The notes: generated by a model from the letters alone, not told the origin. A stretch of 64,000 nt of DNA from Thalassospira marina (GCF_002844375.1 NZ_CP024200.1:844045-908044); one strand, 5' to 3'; shown: positions 42,543 to 51,444, counted from the stretch's first letter. A program made the numbers and translations.

Positions 42543-44593
42543 GCGCGCGGAAGGTGCAACGCGGCTCAAATAATTCCACAAATGTACGCCCGCCCTTGCG
42601 GTTTGGCGATGATCTGTTGTTATGGGCAGCCTGGCTTTATTACGAAGAAGGCCTCACCCAGGGGGAGATCGCTGACCACATGGGGGTTTCACGGCCATCG
42701 GTCAATGCTTACCTTGCTGATGCCCGTGTACGGGGTATCGTCAATATTGAAATTGCCCCCGAACGGTTTCGTGCTCTAAGTATTGCGCGCGACCTCCAGG
42801 AACATTTCGGGCTTGACGACTGTTTTGTCATTCCCTCTACCGGAAGCGACAGCCCGCTCGTCGATCGCCTTGGTTCTGCTGCGGCACAGGTTCTGACACG
42901 CATTACACGATCAGGAGATACGATTGCCGTAACATGGGGACGCACCATGCTGGCAACGGCCAATCACCTAAAAATACACTCACTTCAGGATTTGCGGGTA
43001 ATTCAGGCTACCGGCGGCACGACGGCCAAAATCCCATGGACCCCGGAAGCCTGCGCAACACGTCTTGCTGATGCTATTGGCGCCCGCTGTATTCCACTAT
43101 CTGCACCGGCAATTGTTTCTTCGTCGGCAATGCGTGATCTTCTGATAAAGGAATCTGTTCTGTCAGAGCAGATGGAAGTCCTCGCCGAAGCGAACCGCAT
43201 CGTTTTGGGAATTTCATCTCTTCGACCTGAAAGTACGATCCATACAAGCGGTTTTTTTGACGGTATTGCCATGCACGAGCATTATCATGATGCCGTGGGA
43301 AGCATTGCCGGACGTCTGATATCTGCCACAGGACAGGCTGTTGACGGCCCTCTGGAAGGACGGGTCATTGGTATTGGCCTGGACGAAGTCCTTGCAATCC
43401 GCAGCCGTATAGGCGTGGCCGGGGGGATGGACAAGGTCCAGGCAATCCTCGCCGCACTCAGAGGCGGCTATGTCAACATCATGGTAACTGATGCCGATAC
43501 GGCCCGGGCCATTCTAACATCCGAAGGTGTTGAAAAAGGACGACCTCGCCCTTCTGAAGCGTCTCCGGCGGCCTTGCCTGAACGGGTGCAGGTAAAGAAG
43601 TTTTTGAACCGCCCAAAGGATGCGGTGGATGAAAGCATCGCAGGGGCGCTGCTGGCCCATGAAAAATGTCTCGCACCGATTAAAGGAACAACACGCGCCC
43701 TGCGTGCCTTAGATGGTCCCAGAACCGGAAAAGTTGGCTTGGTTATTGGTGGCGGATCTGGCCACGAGCCCGGATTTCTCGGCTATGTCGGCCGTGGGTT
43801 GGCCGACGCTGTAGCAATCGGCAACGTTTTTGCCTCACCCCCGCCCGATCCGATCCTCGCTGCCACGCTTGCGGCAGATGGCGGTGCAGGTGTGCTGCAC
43901 ATTATCGGAAACTTTTCCGGTGATCTCATGAACTTTGAGATGGCTGCCGAGATGGCAAAAGCACATGGTGTGCTCGTTAAGACTGTCATCACGACAGATG
44001 ACGTTGCCTCTGCGCCAGCAGATGCCCGCGCGGCACGTCGTGGTGTCGCAGGCAATGTGTTTGTGTTCAAAATTGCCGGCGCAGCCTGCGACCGCATGCT
44101 TCCTATGGAAACCTGCTTTGCACTGGCACAACGGGCGAACGAACGTTGTTATACAATGGGTGTTGCCCTCGAACCGGGTGCTTCCCTGGATACGCGACGC
44201 CCAAGCTTTATTCTTGGCCCTGATGACATGGAAATAGGTGTTGGCGTTCATGGCGAGCCAGGTATTGCCCGCGCTCATATCGCAACAGCAGATGAAACAG
44301 CTGACATGATTGTAGACCGTCTTCTGGATGAAATGCGTCCAGCAGAAGGTGACGAGGTAGCAATATTGGTCAATTCGCTTGGCAGTACACCACACATGGA
44401 ACTGTACATACTTAATCGTCGCCTGCGAGAAAGGCTTAAAACCCGCCGAATCAAAGCCCATGTAACACTGATTGGTCATTATTACACGTCACTTGATATG
44501 GCCGGAGTTTCCGTAACCATGATGCACTTGGACCCGGAGCTAAAGGTCCTTTTGGATCATCCATGCACCAGCCCGGCAATTACAATATCCTGA
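42539..44593 (+). CDS. SorC-family regulator fused to a DhaK domain
   Basis: 684 residues; ATG 42539 overlaps the dhaL stop. HTH near 45-75 (LTQGEIADHMGVSRPSVNAYLADARVRGI), then the SorC sugar-binding domain to about 340 (GDTIAVTWGRTMLATANHL, ATGGTTAKIPWT, GIGLDEVLAIRSRIG). From about 365 a nearly full DhaK domain follows: IGGGSGHEPGFLGYVG, GNFSGDLMNFEMA and the ligand-binding His in GVGVHGEPG near 575. The key DhaK residues look intact, so it may bind or even phosphorylate the ketose with the adjacent DhaL. It probably controls the whole sugar operon. Architecture is known in databases; function is poorly studied as far as I know. Confidence 0.88.
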   Translation: MSARKVQRGSNNSTNVRPPLRFGDDLLLWAAWLYYEEGLTQGEIADHMGVSRPSVNAYLADARVRGIVNIEIAPERFRALSIARDLQEHFGLDDCFVIPSTGSDSPLVDRLGSAAAQVLTRITRSGDTIAVTWGRTMLATANHLKIHSLQDLRVIQATGGTTAKIPWTPEACATRLADAIGARCIPLSAPAIVSSSAMRDLLIKESVLSEQMEVLAEANRIVLGISSLRPESTIHTSGFFDGIAMHEHYHDAVGSIAGRLISATGQAVDGPLEGRVIGIGLDEVLAIRSRIGVAGGMDKVQAILAALRGGYVNIMVTDADTARAILTSEGVEKGRPRPSEASPAALPERVQVKKFLNRPKDAVDESIAGALLAHEKCLAPIKGTTRALRALDGPRTGKVGLVIGGGSGHEPGFLGYVGRGLADAVAIGNVFASPPPDPILAATLAADGGAGVLHIIGNFSGDLMNFEMAAEMAKAHGVLVKTVITTDDVASAPADARAARRGVAGNVFVFKIAGAACDRMLPMETCFALAQRANERCYTMGVALEPGASLDTRRPSFILGPDDMEIGVGVHGEPGIARAHIATADETADMIVDRLLDEMRPAEGDEVAILVNSLGSTPHMELYILNRRLRERLKTRRIKAHVTLIGHYYTSLDMAGVSVTMMHLDPELKVLLDHPCTSPAITIS

Positions 44594-44706
44594 GGCTGCC
44601 AATAGTTTATGCTGACCGGAGTAACCCTCGCATTTACTTTCGGTTGTCACGGGATGTCAGAAGCCCAATATGGCATTATGAACATTGACCTGTACCCCCA
44701 ACGCAG

Positions 44707-44737
44707 AAACGCCGTACTCTATTGGAGTACGGCGTTT
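44707..44737. terminator. Bidirectional terminator between the regulator and 5S rRNA genes
   Basis: AAACGCCGTACTC (44707-44719) pairs with GAGTACGGCGTTT (44725-44737), loop 5 nt, then TTTGT. It can stop the SorC-DhaK message (plus) and the rRNA message (minus). Confidence 0.85.
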
Positions 44738-44783
44738 TTGTATCATTTGCGATTTAGGGAATACGAATTGATTGTGTTTAGAA

Positions 44784-44901
44784 GGCCCGGCGGTGACCTA
44801 CTCTCCCGTGCCTTAAGACAAAGTACCATCGGCGCAGGCAGGTTTCACTTCTGAGTTCGAGAAGGGATCAGGTGGTTCCCGGCCGCTATGGCCACCGGGC
44901 C
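44784..44901 (-). rRNA. rrf: 5S ribosomal RNA
   Basis: On the minus strand the sequence begins GGCCCGGTGGCCATAGCGGC and ends GGTCACCGCCGGGCC, with terminal stem GGCCCGG / CCGGGCC. It contains the universal 5S parts (CCTGATCCCTTCTCGAACTC and GAAGTGAAACC). Length 118 nt. No tRNA-fMet gene lies immediately after it, unlike many alphaproteobacterial rrn operons. Confidence 0.92.
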
Positions 44902-45017
44902 GTCGAAACACAATCTGAGAACGGTGTATGTGATCGTTTTTTGGTGCGATAATTTCTGTTTGTGCATGGCGGATTTTACCGCTGCGCAAGATATGCAGAT
45001 TATTCAATTAGCAAGAG

Positions 45018-45521
<504 letters not shown>

Positions 45522-45647
45522 ATGGTCCGCCCGCTGACATTGATGATTATCGACAGCCGAAATTTAATCGCCTAGCGCAAGCGGGCCAATCGCGAAGTGC
45601 TCTTACCGGCTGGTCCGAAGGTCACCGTTCCCGGAGGAACCAACTAA

Positions 45648-45959
45648 AACGATCACAAGCTGATCTGGGACAAACCAGACCGAGTGCATGCCAAGCACCC
45701 GAAAATGGGGCTGAAGCACGGTAAGTCACCGAAAGGCGTCGAGAAGATCGCAGCCCGCTGGGTCGGTCTTTACAACGCCACCAAGCTCGGCTTCGCACCG
45801 GACTGGACCAAGCACGACCGCGCTGCACCGTTCAAACGCAATGGCCAGAGCCACGATGCCCTGCCGATCGGGGTCATAATCTTCTTCAGCACCGGCATTC
45901 AGGAAAACCTTGCCGAAAAGCCTAGGAAGCTCGGCATCCCGGTCTGGCGGTTCGAATGA
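45648..45959 (+). pseudogene. C-terminal fragment of a DUF2493-type mobile-element protein
   Basis: After an in-frame stop at 45645-45647 the frame reads NDHKLIWDKPDRVHAKHPKM, then HGKSPKGVEKIAARW, FAPDWTKHDRAAPFKRN and ends GIQENLAEKPRKLGIPVWRF. This matches the C-terminus of DUF2493 proteins common on alphaproteobacterial plasmids and ICEs. The N-terminal part is missing and the usual RN-M-L segment is altered (GQSHDALPIGV). No start with a ribosome site is present, so it is decayed. Confidence 0.7.
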
Positions 45960-46077
45960 ACCGCCGCAAATGGCGGCATTAGGAACATTTAAATTTTCGC
46001 TGGTTTCCGAAAATAGCCCAGCCGACAGCCTAACGTTTTGAGCTACCCCTGCCGCTCAGCTACGATGATATAAAAAT

Positions 46078-46102
46078 GGGCAGCCAAAAAACTTGGCTGC
46101 CC
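46078..46102 (-). terminator. Terminator of the small membrane gene
   Basis: GGGCAGCCAA (46078-46087) pairs with TTGGCTGCCC (46093-46102). On the minus strand the stem is followed by ATTTTTATATC and lies 10 nt after the stop of the small gene at 46113. Confidence 0.8.
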
Positions 46103-46112
46103 GGGTTCGTCG

Positions 46113-46283
46113 TCACGACTTCCGTTCTTCAGAACTAGGAAACCTTGGCAAGTAAGTCATGGCGATGATCAAGTAAGCCAACGCCACAAGCAGTTCTTGC
46201 GATCCAGTGTTGATGTGAAAAGAACCTGACAAGTAGGAATACCCCAACAGTGCGTAGGCAAAACTCGTCAATACTTTTTTCAT
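46113..46283 (-). CDS. 56-residue two-helix membrane protein
   Basis: ATG 46283 follows an excellent AAGGAGATAAAC ribosome site. The protein is MKKVLTSFAYALLGYSYLSG, then a second hydrophobic segment (ELLVALAYLIIAMTYL) and a charged tail PRFPSSEERKS. Own terminator at 46078-46102, so a complete single-gene unit. No family recognised. Located in the junk-like island between rRNA and the five-gene operon and diverging from the latter. Confidence 0.65.
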   Translation of the reverse strand: MKKVLTSFAYALLGYSYLSGSFHINTGSQELLVALAYLIIAMTYLPRFPSSEERKS

Positions 46284-46628
46284 GTTTATCTCCTTCCTCT
46301 TACGGAGAAACATTTAGGACATTGTTTTTATTTAATAAATTTTGTATTTTAGTTGTCCGAACGATAACCAACTGGAACAGCAGATATACCTCATTGGCCC
46401 TCGCACACATTGTCACTAGTCTGAATTCGTTCAAGTCGGTGATTGGCGCTTGAAAATAGGTAGATATCCGGTTTGTTGTGGTTTTTGTTGCTGCACACGG
46501 CTAACATTTTCCGCCAACCTACCAACAAAAAAAAAAGATATGTTGGCATTTTAAGTTGGGTGTACATTCCCAGTTGAGCACCTCCAGATGGCTCCAAAGC
46601 TAGGTGGCAAAGTTAGGAGAGCAGAGGA
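46284..46628 (+). promoter_or_regulatory. Intergenic region upstream of the five-gene operon
   Basis: 345 bp with low GC. An A10 run lies at about 46528-46538 beside a short dyad (CCAAC / GTTGG). No confident operator or riboswitch is seen. AGGAGAGCAGAGGA precedes the first ATG at 46629. The operon promoter should be here, but I cannot pick the boxes with confidence. Confidence 0.4.
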
Positions 46629-47954
46629 ATGTTTGAACGGCCTGAGAAATCACTTGTAAATCTGGTGGACAAACTCTTTGCAGCTGCTTCCAGTGGATTA
46701 ATGTCCGGTGGTCAATTCAAGCATCGCACACCAAAGGGCAAACCATCGAAAACAGCATTGTTCGAATTGTTTACCGGCGACTTTAAGGGGAAAGTCGCTT
46801 CTTGGCGCAATGCTTCGGCGAGGAAAGGCACTCCGCTCAACCAGCTTCACAGAACAGATGAACTTATAGCAATTTTCTCGGCAAACGACGCAAAACTCTT
46901 TGATAGCCAAAAGCCTATCGTTCCCGCCAGAAAGAAAGCTGACTTTTTGGAATTTGCTCAATTTCTTAATGATAACTTCGCCAACGATAAGAACAAATTG
47001 GTGCTAGGCCTCAACGCATACAGGGCGTCGCTCGTAACGGCCTACACAGAGAACAAGGTCCGAAACGGCGGCGGATTGGAAGCAGGCATCACCGGCAGAG
47101 ACTTCGATATTTCAGGGTCCAACACCTCAGGCACCCCCAACAAAGACTTCGGTGCATCTGTACTTATGTACGCGAGATATCTAGCTGCAACGCGCCGACA
47201 TCAGATGGTTGTCGAGTTGCGCAACAAGCTAACGCACTTGTTTCATTTACTCGGTCTAAATGGAGAACGCGAGAAACTCGGACAGCTAGCGGAGAAATCA
47301 AGTGCAGTCCTGAAGGACAACGCGTCGAGAGCGGAGGTTTTAATCGACGACCTCGGTTGGGCAATTCATCTTCAGGGAAGGACTGACGAAGCTGAAGAGA
47401 ACATAAAAGCAGCACTCGTAATGTTGGAGAGTGAGGCTCCCACAAACCTCGAAGGAAAAGTTCGAAACTTCAGGGCTCGATCCAAAGCAAACCGCCACTT
47501 GGCCTTCCTCGCCGAAAATCTAAATTTAAGATCGTTTTACTTGGACAAATGTAGAGAAGCTTTCGAGCAGGTTCAAACGGAGAAATCGGCGATCGAATTG
47601 TACAATGTTGGTATCCGATGCGACGAAGCACAGCTCTATCACGCGCAAGCCTACTTAAGCGCTCGAGACTTAGGAGTTCAAGCAGAAGGCGAACTGCCAG
47701 ATAACGACATCGCCGCAAGGAAAATCGCGGATAAGGCACTCACCATTGTAAATCGGGCCATCGAGATTTTTGAAGATATTGGAGACCTAGAAAGACAGGT
47801 TAAGGCGCTAGTGCTCGTTGAGCGCCTCTATAGAGCCACTGGCCAGCGCGTCAAAGCCGTAGATGCAGGAGCATTGCGCGAGGAAGCCTTAGCGAAGTCC
47901 GGAATCGATGGCGGCTTGGGATCCATAGCACTACAAAAGCCAATCACAGTATGA
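46629..47954 (+). CDS. TPR-like hypothetical protein, first gene of the five-gene operon
   Basis: 441 residues, mainly helical. Residues 1-180 match nothing I recognise (starts MFERPEKSLVNLVDKLFAAA; FLEFAQFLNDNFANDKNKLV near 107). From about 185 to 420 the pattern of paired amphipathic helices (for example DLGWAIHLQGRTDEAEENIKAAL, IADKALTIVNRAIEIFEDIG and VKALVLVERLYRATGQ) suggests TPR-type repeats, so a scaffold or sensor. No signal peptide or membrane helix. It lies 13 nt before the NUDIX gene. Codon use and A+T content differ visibly from the flanking conjugation and metabolic genes. Confidence 0.75.
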   Translation: MFERPEKSLVNLVDKLFAAASSGLMSGGQFKHRTPKGKPSKTALFELFTGDFKGKVASWRNASARKGTPLNQLHRTDELIAIFSANDAKLFDSQKPIVPARKKADFLEFAQFLNDNFANDKNKLVLGLNAYRASLVTAYTENKVRNGGGLEAGITGRDFDISGSNTSGTPNKDFGASVLMYARYLAATRRHQMVVELRNKLTHLFHLLGLNGEREKLGQLAEKSSAVLKDNASRAEVLIDDLGWAIHLQGRTDEAEENIKAALVMLESEAPTNLEGKVRNFRARSKANRHLAFLAENLNLRSFYLDKCREAFEQVQTEKSAIELYNVGIRCDEAQLYHAQAYLSARDLGVQAEGELPDNDIAARKIADKALTIVNRAIEIFEDIGDLERQVKALVLVERLYRATGQRVKAVDAGALREEALAKSGIDGGLGSIALQKPITV

Positions 47955-47967
47955 CTAGGAGATAAGC

Positions 47968-48612
47968 ATGGAACAAATAGATATTTTCGACGCGAACCTC
48001 AAGCCTATGGGCAAAAAGGAACGGCGTCGAGCTCACTTCGACGCTGACTGGCATGTCACGTTTCACCTTTGGGTAGTCGGGCAAGTTTATTCTGGGTCAG
48101 TTCTTTACCAATGGCGATCAACTGAAATGGAAAATTTCCCTGACATGTTGGACGTAAGTGCTGCTGGACACATACTTTCCGGCGAGACAATGCAAGATGG
48201 GATTCGCGAGGCGGAAGAAGAGCTCGGCATAACATTTGACTCAAGAAGAATCCACAATTTGGGGTATCGAGTCGAAGTCGCAGACCAAGAGAACGGCCAG
48301 AAGAATCGCGAGTATCAAGGCGTCCACATGTGCAAAGTCGAGATCGGCCTAAACGATTTTCAACCACAGATTGAAGAAGTGTCAGGACTTTACTGGATAA
48401 ACATTCAAGAGGGCATTGAGCTTTTCACTGACAAGCGTAGCGAAGTCGTAGCAAATGGCGTCTACTACGATCCGAAAAGAGAAAAATGGATCGAGAGCGA
48501 GAGAGTGTTCTCGAAGGATAATTTTTTGCCGAGAATTCAAAATTACTACTTGACGGCACATATAATGGCCGAACGTTTACTCGACGACAAATTGCCATTG
48601 TCAATATCATGA
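47968..48612 (+). CDS. NUDIX hydrolase
   Basis: 214 residues, with AGGAGATAAGC before the ATG. The NUDIX box GX5EX7REUXEEXGU is complete as GHILSGETMQDGIREAEEELGI (residues 67-88). The N-terminus EQIDIFDANLKPMGKKERRRAHFDADWHV resembles the isopentenyl-diphosphate isomerase-like NUDIX subgroup. It would hydrolyse a nucleoside or other diphosphate-linked compound. Its last bases overlap the methyltransferase start (ATGA at 48609). Substrate unknown. Confidence 0.88.
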   Translation: MEQIDIFDANLKPMGKKERRRAHFDADWHVTFHLWVVGQVYSGSVLYQWRSTEMENFPDMLDVSAAGHILSGETMQDGIREAEEELGITFDSRRIHNLGYRVEVADQENGQKNREYQGVHMCKVEIGLNDFQPQIEEVSGLYWINIQEGIELFTDKRSEVVANGVYYDPKREKWIESERVFSKDNFLPRIQNYYLTAHIMAERLLDDKLPLSIS

Positions 48613-49361
48613 TGCCGAAATTGCATAAGTACTATCGAGAGGCTTCAAAAAACTACGACGCCCTGCGGTTCGACGACGATGACGAAGTATTGAGCCACGT
48701 TCGCTGGTTTGTCGGCGACAGGCTCGTTGAAGACTTAGAACTGTTGGACGTGGGTTGCGGTACGGGCAGATACAGCGCGGAATTCTCACGAAATGGCTTT
48801 GACGTCATAGGACTCGACCATTCGAACGACCAACTAACCGAGGCGCAATCCAAAGGAGTGCCTGTTCAAAGAGGACAGGCGGAAGAGCTCCCTTTCGCCG
48901 CCGACCGTTTTGACGCGGTTTCTTTTATAATGATGCTTCACCAATTGAGTGCAAGTCAGTTTAAAACAGCTATGGCTGAAGCCACGCGAGTACTGCGGAT
49001 TGGCGGGCACATTTGGATTAAAACTTGTTCGCTTGACGATCTCGCAGTGCGTCCATTTACGGACCTATTTCCCTCGACGCTGGAAATAAATGCTAAACGC
49101 TATCAAAAGATCGACGAACTCATTCGGGTCATAAAAAGAAGCGGAGCCCAACTAAAAAGAATGGAGACATTAGTCAATCACTATGAGATGAGCGGCGCGC
49201 AGATTATTGACAGAACGCAGGCGCGTCACAACACGACGCTATTTTTGATGAAAGATGAGGAATTCCGCGCTGGTTTAGAAGGGCTCAAGATGCGTTACAA
49301 GCGCAATGAGAACTACCAGCTTTCTCACCAGCACACGCTGTTGGAGTTTGAGGTTGGATAA
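48609..49361 (+). CDS. Class I SAM-dependent methyltransferase
   Basis: 250 residues (ATG 48609 or 48612). Motif I LLDVGCGTGRYSAEF (about 46-60), an acidic post-I residue in GLDHSNDQLTEAQ, the AEELPFAADRFDAVSFIMML region and VLRIGGHIWIKT are typical of the Methyltransf_11 type. Substrate unknown; small metabolites are commoner than macromolecules in this family. Coupled to the NUDIX gene and overlapping the next gene by 8 nt if that starts at TTG 49354. Confidence 0.88.
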   Translation: MMPKLHKYYREASKNYDALRFDDDDEVLSHVRWFVGDRLVEDLELLDVGCGTGRYSAEFSRNGFDVIGLDHSNDQLTEAQSKGVPVQRGQAEELPFAADRFDAVSFIMMLHQLSASQFKTAMAEATRVLRIGGHIWIKTCSLDDLAVRPFTDLFPSTLEINAKRYQKIDELIRVIKRSGAQLKRMETLVNHYEMSGAQIIDRTQARHNTTLFLMKDEEFRAGLEGLKMRYKRNENYQLSHQHTLLEFEVG

Positions 49362-50403
49362 AGGTATCCCTCAACCCCAAAGAACATTACCGGAAACGGC
49401 TGCGCGACGAGAAGAACTGCCGAGCTCATACCAGCGCGTTGTGGGCATGGGTGGGTGCCGTTTAGCTGACGGCATATTGCACATGGGCCATTTGAATGGT
49501 TGCCTTACTTCACCCAAGCTCAGTGAACTGGATGATTATTTCTTCATTATTCAGGACAATATCTCCGACCGGAACATTAGCAAAACCTATGCAGATAGAC
49601 TTTCACATTTAGCAGGAGCGATATTGGCACTCGCACCAAAAGGTCCCCGAACCCTAATAGTTCGTCAAAGCGCTATCCAAGAAAGTTATTTTAAGCTTTA
49701 CATGGTCCTGTGCGAGTTGGCGTCAACCAACTCGATTTTCCAAAACAATCCAAAAATCAGAGGTGGCGATGTGACAGACACCTCTGTAAGCGACGCAATA
49801 TTTCCGATCAGCGAAGTATGCAACATATTGTCTTTAGACTGTGATCATCTATTCATGAACGACGACAATCTTAGGTTCGTTAATCTGGCTCGCAGACTCC
49901 GTCGAAAGATCCAATTAAGAGGATTCGACAATTATCCAAAACGGCCCAATTTGATGTATGGTGGAGCACAACGTCTAATTGGATACAACTACCTCAAAAT
50001 GTCTAAATCAAACTCAAACACGATACCTCTCGGCATATCGAATGCCGGATTAGTCAGCGAAGTTGAACGTTTATCTAACCGAAGATGGCTATATAAAAAG
50101 GGAAGTGAGTTCCGATGGTCTTTTAAGCGAGGCGATACTTCGATTCTTCACCCGGAGGACTATCCGATCTTCACCTTCTACAAGGCCTTCGTAGATCCTT
50201 ACGCATTACCAATCGCGGTAGTCGGTGCGTCAGAACAATACACTCAGCCAGTCTTGAAGCAGGTTACGAAATACAATCAAGAAGTTTTAGACTATTTTCA
50301 CTCGGATGATTTCAGTCCAGAGCGCATCATGATGCGCCTGAGAGACGATGAAGCGGTTGCCAGTGGTATTATCAAAGAAAATGTCGAATGGTATCTCCAA
50401 TGA
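49354..50403 (+). CDS. TrpRS-like class I aminoacyl-tRNA synthetase paralogue
   Basis: About 349 residues if it starts at TTG 49354 (GGAG 7 nt upstream); ATG 49447 is too late because it cuts the first strand. HIGH-type motif HMGHLNG (about 43-49), KMSKS (about 215-219), and between them LDCDHLFMNDDNLRFVNLARRL, which parallels the GDDQxxHxxLARD region of TrpRS. The C-terminus is unlike standard TrpRS anticodon domains. Class I catalytic folds activate an amino acid or a similar acid with ATP. In a NUDIX/methyltransferase/phosphatase operon it may make a tRNA- or nucleotide-linked product rather than serve translation. It overlaps the next gene by 4 nt. Confidence 0.8.
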   Translation: MDKGIPQPQRTLPETAARREELPSSYQRVVGMGGCRLADGILHMGHLNGCLTSPKLSELDDYFFIIQDNISDRNISKTYADRLSHLAGAILALAPKGPRTLIVRQSAIQESYFKLYMVLCELASTNSIFQNNPKIRGGDVTDTSVSDAIFPISEVCNILSLDCDHLFMNDDNLRFVNLARRLRRKIQLRGFDNYPKRPNLMYGGAQRLIGYNYLKMSKSNSNTIPLGISNAGLVSEVERLSNRRWLYKKGSEFRWSFKRGDTSILHPEDYPIFTFYKAFVDPYALPIAVVGASEQYTQPVLKQVTKYNQEVLDYFHSDDFSPERIMMRLRDDEAVASGIIKENVEWYLQ

Positions 50404-51050
50404 CAAAGAAGCTGTGTTTAATCCGGCACGCTGATTCAGTCAAAAACACGCATGAGGTTTTTGATGATCAAAATGCACGTCAAGACCTGACTTTGAGGGG
50501 ACAAGTTGAGCTTTCTAACTTAGTTGTCTACCTCAGAGAATTGACCGCGAATGTTGGAGCGTCGCAGTCTCAATTGTATTCCGCTAATTCAGAGCGAGCC
50601 GAAAAGACCGCTCAGGCGATTGGAACGGCATTATCCTTAAAGCCTGCGACAATTGCCAATTTGGGCTCTATGCGTTCAGGACCACTTTCCGGTTTGAGCG
50701 AAACAGAAGCGGCTCTGAGATTTCCCGAATACATGAAGACTCTTAAACTTTATCGCTCGGGGCTCTTGTCGTCTGACAAAATTTTGCGCCCCGAGGGGTG
50801 TGAAACGCTCAATGAGTTTGAAAACAGGATCACAACTTGCTTTGATGAAATCTTATCTAGTGAGGCTAGGATGGTTATCGTAGTGGGTCATAGATCACCG
50901 ATTTCGGCAATGTGCGTTTCACTGGCCAGGCGTTATTTAGGTTATCCAGATGACTTTTTTGGATACATCCCCATACCTACGGGTAGCGTTACTTTATTCA
51001 ATTTTGCAGAGAGAACATTTGAATACGCGGGCATGCAACCAGGTACTTAG
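50400..51050 (+). CDS. Histidine phosphatase family protein (PhoE/GpmB/SixA type)
   Basis: 216 residues from ATG 50400 in an ATGA overlap with the synthetase-like gene. The catalytic LCLIRHADS (His near 10), the second His in IVVGHRSPIS and the acidic residue region (GPLSGLSETEAALRFPEY) fit the histidine phosphatase superfamily, with RHA replacing the commoner RHG as in SixA. Substrate unknown. Last gene of the operon; no clear terminator after it. Confidence 0.88.
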   Translation: MTKKLCLIRHADSVKNTHEVFDDQNARQDLTLRGQVELSNLVVYLRELTANVGASQSQLYSANSERAEKTAQAIGTALSLKPATIANLGSMRSGPLSGLSETEAALRFPEYMKTLKLYRSGLLSSDKILRPEGCETLNEFENRITTCFDEILSSEARMVIVVGHRSPISAMCVSLARRYLGYPDDFFGYIPIPTGSVTLFNFAERTFEYAGMQPGT

Positions 51051-51195
51051 AGATATATCCCATTTAACATGCTCGTTAGATGCCAACTGAGCGGAATTCA
51101 CCAACCTCTGCAAATTAGGCGCGATCTAATCGAGAACTTAATTCAGAATATGAACTATTTGCGCTCCCTTTTCCGGGCCGCAAGACAGAAAGACA

Positions 51196-51444
51196 GAGTT
51201 GGTCATGCTGCTAGGTGATACACCGGAGGACAAACCAGACCTTCTGCCGACAGCCTCGGCGATCTGCCGGAAGAAAGTCGCGAAACTAACCACAACACAG
51301 AACGATCGCAAAGAACGCTAGGAAGCAGCCGAGGCTTTACGGATGCTGATCGATCAGATCGTGCTCATGTCAGGCCCGGAGGGACTTCCTCTGGAGTATG
51401 GGTTGCGGGGGCAGGATTTAGCTACGCGCTATGCGCTCCGCTGA
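51196..51444 (+). pseudogene. Remnant of a serine recombinase C-terminus
   Basis: In the frame of 51229 the sequence reads ELVMLLGDTPEDKPDLLPTA, then ICRKKVAKL, a TAG stop at 51319-51321, and EAAEALRMLIDQIVLM. This is the C-terminal pattern of DNA-invertase/resolvase-type serine recombinases of alphaproteobacterial elements (PxLLPxxAxIYxKKVAxL and EAAEALRxLIExIVL). Frame ends at 51444. The catalytic domain is absent. Confidence 0.75.
51402..51419 (-). repeat. First tRNA-fMet 3'-end-like fragment
   Basis: GTTGCGGGGGCAGGATTT, read on minus, is the end of an initiator tRNA (acceptor and T-arm: AAATCCTGCCCCCGCAAC). After it a 23-nt unrelated stretch follows and then GAACCTGCG, as if the T-arm were interrupted. 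Shares GGTTGCGGGGGCA with 51554-51566. Confidence 0.5.

Noticed and set aside
46020..46070. tRNA-like stretch containing GAGCTACCCCTGCCGC
   Set aside because: Resembles a D-arm in reverse but no cloverleaf or anticodon arm can be formed.
46391..46597. A 68-codon open frame on minus in the operon leader
   Set aside because: No ribosome site and no homology; leader region of the five-gene operon is the better reading.
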